From contig NC_063014.1 of NCBI RefSeq assembly GCF_020509005.1, positions 3,782,001-3,846,000 on the forward strand: a stretch of 64,000 nucleotides of DNA. Reading direction: 5' to 3'. Position 1 is the first letter of the stretch; every line of letters begins with the position of its first letter. The position numbers and the translations under genes are program-made. Source of the DNA: Fulvia fulva. Lineage: Eukaryota; Ascomycota; Dothideomycetes; Mycosphaerellales; Mycosphaerellaceae. Under the pieces are notes generated by a model. That model was given only the letters and a program-made list of their open reading frames with translations, searched no databases and was not told the origin of the DNA. Shown here one piece after another: positions 56,876 through 64,000 of this stretch.

Positions 56876-57469
56876 CTAGTTGTACTGCCATGCGCTGGGC
56901 ACTTTGTCGTCAAGCTTGATCACGTTCCAAGTGAAGCCCAAGCACTTCTTGTCAGCCTTCTTGTAGGCAGCGGCATACACACTGTATGTGCCCTTCGGTC
57001 CTTCTGGACACGCGATCCAGTCCTTCTTCTCGAACTGAAACTTCGCGTCGTGCACAATGGAGAAGCCTTTCGCTTCGGGCGTGCCGTCCTGATGAGCGCT
57101 GTGCGCAGTTGTGAACCTAAGTCGACCTGTGTCCTTGTTGACATAGACCTGCTGGCCACCGGGAACGCCGACGTCGAGAGACAATGTAGGCTGAGCGTTG
57201 AGGTAGTCGAAGATGGTTTGTTTGTTGTTTGCATGTTTGCAAGCGTCGGCGACAGCTGGTGTATCTTTCGGACAGTTCGTTTTGGTGGGCTTGCCAATCC
57301 AGAACTCTCCGCCGTTCGCGTTGATAGAGCCGGAGTCGATAGGCGATGCGGGGCGTATGGACATGCCGCTGAAGCGGAGCGGTTTCGATGTACCAGACTG
57401 AGGAGCGGCTCCTGGGGTTGCTGCAGCGAGCGCCGCCGGGGCGAAGACGATGAAGGATGTCAACTTCAT
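56876..57469 (-). CDS. Small secreted protein, PhiA/IgE-binding-protein-like
   Basis: Single exon, 197 residues, with a signal peptide (MKLTSFIVFAPAALAAATPG). The mature part begins PLRFSGMSIRPASPIDSGSI and GGEFWIGKPTKTNCP. It continues with LSLDVGVPGGQQVYVN, FTTAHSAHQDG and IACPEGPKGTYSVYAA. This order resembles fungal cell-wall PhiA and the so-called IgE-binding proteins (family: IALRSASPIH...F.I......C..., QQ.FVD..., GFIACP....W.V). Four Cys could form two disulphides. Likely extracellular or wall-bound; no enzymatic residues recognised. Intact. Confidence 0.75.
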   Translation of the reverse strand: MKLTSFIVFAPAALAAATPGAAPQSGTSKPLRFSGMSIRPASPIDSGSINANGGEFWIGKPTKTNCPKDTPAVADACKHANNKQTIFDYLNAQPTLSLDVGVPGGQQVYVNKDTGRLRFTTAHSAHQDGTPEAKGFSIVHDAKFQFEKKDWIACPEGPKGTYSVYAAAYKKADKKCLGFTWNVIKLDDKVPSAWQYN

Positions 57470-57894
57470 GCTGAGTGAGTAGACAATGTGAGAAGCGTCT
57501 GTGTGTTTGTTGACTGAGTGAGTGTTTGGTGCGATCTGTAGTCTGTAGTGCTACAGCGAAGGCGAGGTTTGGATGATGCGTCCTATGGTGGCGGCAATCT
57601 CTCATGTATCTCTTTGGCCTTTCAGGGAAGCGGTCGAGTCATTACTGTAATCATAAAGCATTCCGGGGGTGGGAACTCTGATTGTTCTCGGGGATTGCAG
57701 CTGAATCCAGGCATCAGCAGTCCGTATCGATGCCAGAATAGCGATACGATGAGCGCGATTGTGGCGTAGAATATTGTTTCAGGAGCCAGGTGTTGAGCTC
57801 GGGGTGAGATGTGGACAGCTTTAAAAATCAACATGGAGTAGTTGTCTTCAAAACACCTAGATCCTAGCAATACCCCAGCCGGGAGGTGCGCGCA

Positions 57895-57935
57895 GCCACA
57901 AGCTTCGCCGCACCCCAGCAATCGCCGCACCCCAG
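57895..57935 (+). repeat. 41-bp inverted repeat, left arm
   Basis: Perfect reverse complement of 58306-58346. Internally made of a 17-bp unit (CGCCGCACCCCAGCAAT) and a truncated second unit. A related single unit (AGCAATACCCCAGC) lies at 57866-57879. Confidence 0.9.
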
Positions 57936-58305
57936 CTCGGATTCTCGCGTTCCGACACATGGTGTTGCTGGCTTGTATCAATTGCCACGCACGCTCAAAA
58001 TACACGATATGTAGCTCAAATTGCTCAGAATAGCATCGCGAATACAGAATTTGAGAGCCTGTGGGCACTATAGTGGGCTCCATGGTGTGTTGTTGTATGT
58101 GGTGAGGTGGTGAGAAAGCAAGAAACGCGTGAATCTCGACACGGGCGCATGAAGCTTTGGTGGGGCTCTCACCAAAATCCCATGCCGAAGCGTCAACACC
58201 AACCTCTCGGCAGCACAACGTGTTTTTACGCGATATGAGTATGCAGAATGTGGAAACAGATAGCTGCGAACACATTGGGAAAAGAATCAAGTTGATAAAA
58301 AGTCA

Positions 58306-58346
58306 CTGGGGTGCGGCGATTGCTGGGGTGCGGCGAAGCTTGTGGC
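58306..58346 (-). repeat. 41-bp inverted repeat, right arm
   Basis: Perfect reverse complement of 57895-57935, about 370 bases away. The arms could be termini of a small non-autonomous element or a long hairpin. No flanking duplication is evident. Confidence 0.9.
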
Positions 58347-58540
58347 GTGGGCGCAGTGACCTGCACTGCGAAGCCAAGGAAAGATGGCATAACCTTGCAG
58401 CGTAAGATGAGATTATTGAGCGAAGGGTAGCTTGAAGGGCATGCGTGAGTGAACGAGGCGAGCTTGCGAGCCGGAGTGAATGGAGCATGTCCGTAAAGCT
58501 CCCGTAGCGAGAACAACAATTAGATTCTGTCACCCTATTG

Positions 58541-59356
58541 CTTCTTCGAGGGTGCGTAGGGTGTTCTTCGAGGGTCCGTACTTAGGAAGAGGGCCTTTAG
58601 AATAAAAGCTATCGCTAACAAATTCGAGCTACCGTCTAATTAGTTAGAAAGAACGTAGAAATTCGGGATTAGCTCGCTTAGTAGCTACTCCGGCGCGGTA
58701 AATCCTATTCCGAGTACGTAGATACGCGACGAGCACGATACTACGACGACTACGACATTACGACGACATCGTATTAATAGCGAACAAGTTGTTTCTCGAG
58801 CTACGGTACTACCCTTCGCTTATTTCTATAAGGACGGAGGACTTTCAAAATATTATTTTAAGATTGAAATAAGCGTTATAGAGGGTAAGGATAAAATGTA
58901 CTATTAGTGGTTATAAACCTCTAAGAGTAAGCGTAGCGGTGTTAAGCTCTATATACTAGCCCTTTTATAGGCGTAAGATATATGCTATACTTACCGTACG
59001 TATAACTACCTAAAGTCTACGACGTGATTTTGACTATAAGTTTGCTAATAGGTATAGCGCGGCTAGTACGTAATACTAAACTTAATTTACGTACTACTAA
59101 AACTTGAATTTAACTAATTATATAGCGCTAAGGAATTCTTAGAGCTAGTAATAGAGCTCTACTCCCTCGTTAACGCCTTACCTACGTACTCGTAAGCTAG
59201 TACTTTAGTATAGCTAGCGCTTAGTCGCTACGCTTAATAATAGGTATTAGCCGAGGAGATTACGATAACTAATTTAGGGTAATAAATCACCCTATATAAG
59301 AGTTAATAAGGTACTACTTTAAGATAATATAGTTTTTTATACCTTATAACGTAAAG
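58541..59356. other. RIP-affected DNA at right island edge, unassigned
   Basis: Composition switches to CpA-poor at about 58570, just after a short tandem motif (TTCTTCGAGGGTgCGTAgg-type, 58542-58580). A plus-strand segment at 58840-59020 reads protein-like (YYFKIEISVIEGKDKMYY) with TAG stops and may be a transposase N-terminus, but I cannot name the family. Confidence 0.45.
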
Positions 59357-59441
59357 TACTAGTAAGCTAGGAATACTAGTAAGCTAGGAATACTAGTAAG
59401 CTAGGAATACTAGTAAAGTAGGAATACTAGTAAGCTAGGAA
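59357..59441. repeat. 17-bp tandem repeat, five units
   Basis: Unit TACTAGTAAGCTAGGAA repeated five times (starts at 59357, 59374, 59391, 59408, 59425), the fourth with AAAGTAGG in place of AAGCTAGG. Continues into the sequence shared with 28157-28190 in inverted orientation. Confidence 0.93.
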
Positions 59442-59479
59442 TTTTGTCTTAGTACGACTAACTCGTATTCTTTATTAAT

Positions 59480-59990
59480 CGTTTTCACTACTATTGAATA
59501 GAGAACTAGTGAACTTAATACTCTTATCTAATTTAGAATTGTTCTCTTTATCTTCCTAGTACGTTTATACGTTATAGCTAGTCCGACCGTAGTTACTATA
59601 CTACCGTCTACTTAGCTAGCCCTCTTTCGTATCCTCTGACCTACGACTCTTCTTTAACTATTCTATAGCCTTTAACGACTCGACGACTACCTATAACGAG
59701 CTAACTCTATACTCTAAGACCCCGCCGTACTAGAGACGCTTTTGTTTACGAGATCGGCGCTTTATAAGAGTCTTAACTTATTGTTTAAGCTTAGAGTTAC
59801 GAGCTCTAAGAAGCGTTTTCTCTTATAGTATTACTTCGCCGCCTTTTATAAGGTAAGAGAAGCTATTATAAGCTGTTTTGGAGTTACTTAGTATAGCGTC
59901 GTATATAAGCTTAGATTACGACGTAAACTCTTTCAAATTACTCGGAGTTTAAGACTACTATAATGTCGTCTAAGGCGGGGGTAGTCCTAG
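59480..59990 (-). pseudogene. Fot1/pogo transposase C-terminal fragment
   Basis: Minus-strand translation reads EKTLLRARNSKLKQ, then TLIKRRSRKQKRL and YGGVLEYRVSSL. This is the basic, coiled C-terminal tail of fungal DDE-1 transposases (family: ...R.LE..L..L.KRK.RKRKRIQ.GG.L). No upstream DDE domain is readable, so only the tail remains. It is a different subfamily from the copy at 9480-10125. Confidence 0.65.
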
Positions 59991-60032
59991 CGGGGTTCGT
60001 AGGCGTATATTAAGGCGATTAAGTACTACTTA

Positions 60033-60217
60033 TATTACCGTACCGGCGTATATTTACTTAAACCCGTAGGTACGTACCTAGACCCCGCGCCCGCTAACTA
60101 ATCCGACTAGCGGCTTAGCGCCCGTATATAAATATCGCGCCCTCCGCGCCTCTCTTAGATAGAATATCTATTCGACTTATACCTTACCTGATCACGTACT
60201 TATACCTACTTATAACA
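60033..60217 (+). repeat. gypsy 5' LTR, 185 bp
   Basis: Inverted, full-length match to 6737-6921. Begins TATTACCGTACC (ancestrally TGTTAC) and ends TATAACA. Followed by the plus-strand gypsy internal region. Confidence 0.82.
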
Positions 60218-63200
60218 CTTTGAATAGATTATTACTAACGTATAGAGAGATATAAGAAGCTATACTCGGGAGATTATAGAGAAACCGCGATAGTATACGA
60301 GGAAGTACTAAGATTAGGTATCGTACTCGCTAAGTCGTACCTTAAAGTAGATTATAGCTAATATAGTAATAAGAGCGAGACAGACCGGTACTAGCGTACT
60401 AGGCGTAAGTATAGAGAATACTAATAGACGCGTTTATCGCGCGTCCCTTAATAGATTATCCTTCTTTACTCTACTACCCGATCCGCCTAATAATAATAGC
60501 GCGAACCCGGCGACGTAGACTTAAGGACGTAAATAGGATATCGTAAACAAGCTCCTCGACGAGAATAACTAGTACCGTAAGTAGTATAAGAAGGTGTTTG
60601 ACTAAATTAAGGCGATTAAGGAAGAGGAGGTCGAGATAGAGCTAAACTTAGCTAACCTATATAGGGCGGAGTTTATCGAGGATAAGATAGAAGATAAGGG
60701 TACTAAGGTACCGAGGAAGAGGAGGGTCACTATCGACAACTTCTAGGAAGCCTTCGACTCGTTAAACGGGTTGAATATAGACAAGTTTAAGATAACGGTT
60801 AATGACTATCCCTAGTAGATCTATAAGATCCTCTATAATATCGAGTCCGATTACCGACGTACGTATAAGCTTAATAATACGCTCGATATAGCTAACCGTA
60901 TTAACCTCCGTAAGGCGTAAGATACTAAGGACTAGATAGACCGACTCGAGGATATAATCGATACGGAACAGGCGACTAGATAGTCCCTAGAAGAGGAGGT
61001 CACGCGACTAAAGGAGGAGATCGCTAAGCGCGATAATACTATTATTATCGACTTAGACGAGCTTACGAGGGCTAAAGATATAAAGTAGGTATATTGTACG
61101 TAGTATTAGGTAGCGGAGAGCAACCTAGTAGAGACCGAGACTAAGCTCGTAGTAGCCGAGAAGCGTGTTACTAAGCTTAAGAAGTAGGAGAAGGACCGTA
61201 GCCGGTCTAAGGAAAGGTAAGACCTACTACCCTAGCGAACCGAGTCTAAAGAGTTACTAGAGCGTCGGTAAAATAGAGGTAAGCCTAATAAGAAGAAGTC
61301 GGACCAGGATTTATCGGACTTATTAGACGACGAGGACGACGGTAATAAGGGCCGTAAGAATAGCCGTAAGGACGGTAGTCGTAAGGGTAGGAAGAATCGC
61401 CCGAGTACCGACTTAGATAGTAACCCTATCTCCGTATATACGACTTACGACGCCGATATAACTACTAGCATCAAGTCCTCTAACGAGCTAAAGGCCCCTA
61501 CTAAGTTCGATCTAAAGAGCGATAATATTAAGTTCTAAGAGTAGTAGCGTACTACCGAAGCTAAGCTCTAAGCCTCGAAGTACCGTACCGTAAAGGACTC
61601 CCTTTAGAACGTCTAGAGCTAGTTAAAGAACGGTATATAGACCTATATCGACTTAAAGATCCCTAGTCTTACTAAGTCTACGGAAGGTACGACTACTTAG
61701 TACGCTTCTAGAGATAAGATAATAGAAGATCTAGCCCGGCGCTACGGTACCCGTAATACCTATACTAATCCTATAACTAAGCTTAATAGTCTATAGTAGG
61801 GTAATAAGGAGAGGTTTAGTGACTTCTACCTATCCTTCCGTAAGAACGCCGATATCGTTAACCTTAATAACGGCGCGAAGGAAAAGAAACTCGAGAAGGA
61901 CTTCCTACTCCGTAAGTTGAACTCGCGCTACGACAACCGTATTATAAACGAGGACATAGTTAATATGACCCTTAAGCAAGTCGTGTCTACGCTATATAAC
62001 TACGAGGACAAGTTTAAGGCGTTCGACCTTAAGTACGGTAAGACCGGTAACGGTAATAAGATCTAAGGTAATAAGAAGACTACTAAGGGTAACGATAATA
62101 AGAAGGATACGGCTTCGGGGAGTAGCGGTAATAATACTAACCCGAACGCTAAGACTAAGTAGGCTAATCGAACTTAGGCATTTTAGTATATCTAACCTTT
62201 AGATACTACTCGCGCCTAGGAATATATCGATTAGAATCGGTACTTAAATTACGAATAAGAAGGTTACCGCCGTGTCGATACCGGTTAGTACCCCCTTCGA
62301 GATATCGCCCGCCGTCTATTTACGCTAGGCTATAACCTAAGTAATAACCGCCGTAAGGGTAGTAATAGTAGTAACGCTAATAATACCGGCGGCGCGGGAA
62401 ACGCCTAGTCTACTCTATAAGCGTAATACGTAGTAGACCGTACGAGTTAGAGTTACGAGAAAACGAGAAAAAGTATAAATATAAACATAGGCCTCCTAAG
62501 AAATGTAAGGTTTTAAGTATATTAGTATACTCTATACTAGCTACAAACTACTCTATAGATAAACACAGTCCGGTAATAGCTTCTTATCTAGTTATACTAT
62601 ATATAGTAAATAGAAAGATCCCTACTCAAACCCTTTATAATAATAGTACTAACTCTACGTACTTTAATATCGACTTTACGTATAAGAACAACCTTAATAT
62701 AATATAGCTACCTAATCCGTTAGGACTAATATTAGTAGATAGCCGACCTACTAGTGACCTTATTCCTAATAGAATAACGGTATAGATTTAGATCGGCAAC
62801 TACGTAGAGACTAGGTCTAGCTACTACGTATTACTAGAATATGATATAGTCCTCGGCCGTCCCTAGTACGACGAGTATCAACCTACGTTCTACTATACGT
62901 TAGGAACTATAACCCTATTCTTACCGTATTGTCGACAGAACTATATACTCGTAACTGAACTAGTATACGTATAGTCTATTAACAATAAGGGTATTATACT
63001 AATAGGCGTTCTTTAGACCGAGATACTAGTACTAGAGAGTTCGCGACCTCAAGCTCTCTCTAATTACGTCAAACCCTACGTAGAGGATAAAGACGAACCT
63101 ATAGTAGTATAGGAGACGTATACGACGAAGGTAGTAATACGACATACCGTCGATATCTACGATAAACCGGAACCGTCTTATTACGTCCGCTAGCTACTAC

Positions 63201-64000
63201 CCGCCGATAGGGTTGAAACACTTAAGCGCCTAGTACGTCGAACGAAGAAAGAACTAAAGGTCGAGACTGAGCCGGAGATCGATATTAAGCCTATTAATAT
63301 AGAAGCACTTCGGCGTATAAGCCGGAGGAAGGGCTATAAAGTATATATAATATAGATGTTTAATCTAAAAGAAAATCTTAATAAGTAAGTCGCGCGAGAC
63401 CCGCTATCCGCGTATATACTAGAGGCTTTTAGTATAAGAGCGAAGCTAGTACTAGGAGGTAGCGCGGCGATGTTAGTAGATACTAACACTTAAGAAAATA
63501 TAGATAGATAGGACGAGCCCCGGGGTGACTATACCTAGCAGTAACATAACGCCTCTACTATATTAGCTAACGACTATTAACGTTTTATAAACGGTAAGGA
63601 CAAAGACTACGATCCTATCCCTTTGTTACTAGTAGAGTTTAGGGAAATAGCTAGGCTATTTAGCCGTAAGGAAGTAGACAAGGTCCTACCGCGACGGCCT
63701 AGCGTAGACTATAAGATCAAGCTAAAGAATAGTTAGACACCGCTATTCCGAAGACTATACTCCTTCTCTATATAAGAGAACGAGGTAATTAAGAAGTAGA
63801 TCGACGACTAACTTAAGAAAGGTTTTATTTAGAGAAGCGTATTACTAGTAGTAGTACCTATTCTAATAGTCAAAAAGCCGGATAGAGGGCTACGAGTATA
63901 CGTAGACTATAGAGCTCTAAACGCGCTTACGACGAAGAGTCGCTACCCGATTCTACTATTTTAAGAGACCTTAGATCGTATTACTAGCGCGTAATAGTTT
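60218..64000 (+). mobile_element. Ty3/gypsy element, plus strand, RIP-degraded, cut by window end
   Basis: Gag occupies about 60400-62160. It starts with a coiled-coil (EIELNLANLYRAEFIED-like) region and ends with a capsid-like stretch FSDFYLSFRKNADIVNL and LEKDFLLRKLNSRYDNRI. A linker and protease relic follow at about 62630-62960, including YVLLEYDIVLGRP*YDEYQ. RT begins near 63700 and reaches [20 protein letters not shown] at 63873-63932. TAG stops occur throughout. By its LTR it belongs to the same family as the chromodomain fragment at 6922-8030. Confidence 0.85.

Larger units (their letters stand above)
57470..58540. other. Island margin with inverted 41-bp repeats, no supported gene
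   Basis: About 1.1 kb of normal composition. It contains the 41-bp inverted pair described separately. Open frames on the minus strand (57622-58290, 58226-58519) share the repeat-encoded peptide ASPHPSNRRTP and are probably chance frames across the repeat. Confidence 0.5.

Noticed and set aside
57622..58290. Minus-strand open frame of 222 codons with Cys/His residues
   Set aside because: Crosses one arm of the 41-bp inverted repeat, and a similar peptide recurs from the other arm; no start or domain supports a gene.
1..64000. CRISPR array or bacterial operon features
   Set aside because: The tandem repeats seen (17, 24 and 28 bp) have no spacers, and the genes are spliced fungal genes.

Overview
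The window is fungal nuclear DNA, almost certainly from a filamentous ascomycete (Pezizomycotina; a Mycosphaerella-like Dothideomycete is my guess). The genes carry 49-64 bp introns with GTRNGT-type donors and CTRAC-type branch points. They encode fungal proteins (Fun30, calnexin, Rad4, Vma21, a DUF2406 protein, a GMC oxidoreductase and others). They sit between blocks of transposons that look heavily altered by repeat-induced point mutation (RIP): CpA/TpG is scarce, TpA is greatly enriched, CpG is kept, and every transposon frame is full of TAG/TAA.

Layout. (1) 1-28.38 kb is a nested transposon block. In order it holds a minus-strand Ty3/gypsy element cut by the window edge, LINE fragments, a Tc1/mariner relic, a gypsy 3' end with chromodomain and a 185-bp LTR, and an internally deleted Fot1/pogo element. 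Next come two related Ty1/copia elements placed tail to tail with only 7 bp between them (10524-15995 plus, 16003-21525 minus). A third copia of another family and a second pogo right end close the block. (2) 28.39-58.55 kb is a gene island of normal composition. (3) 58.55-64 kb is transposon DNA again: 17-bp tandem repeats, a pogo C-terminal fragment, then a plus-strand Ty3/gypsy with a complete 185-bp 5' LTR that runs off the window.

The island has a housekeeping core at 36.6-49.7 kb: a DUF2406 protein, VMA21 (V-ATPase assembly), a FUN30/SMARCAD1 remodeller, calnexin and a RAD4/XPC repair protein. VMA21 and FUN30 are divergent with a shared promoter region of about 380 bp. The flanks of the core are decaying or accessory. 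On the left are a sulfatase whose start is lost at a junction with an MFS-transporter fragment, and an MFS pseudogene with one nonsense codon and two frameshifts. On the right are a secreted alpha/beta-hydrolase pseudogene, an apparently intact epoxide hydrolase with a GC-AG intron, an F-box-like pseudogene, an apparently intact secreted GMC oxidoreductase and a small secreted PhiA-like protein. The gradient from intact core to broken margin fits a gene island eroded next to RIP-affected heterochromatin.

No wholly new system is evident. The most unusual structures are the tail-to-tail copia palindrome, the inverted repeats that bracket the gene island, the MFS/sulfatase junction, and a long open frame of transmembrane character that starts two codons after, and in frame with, the VMA21 stop.
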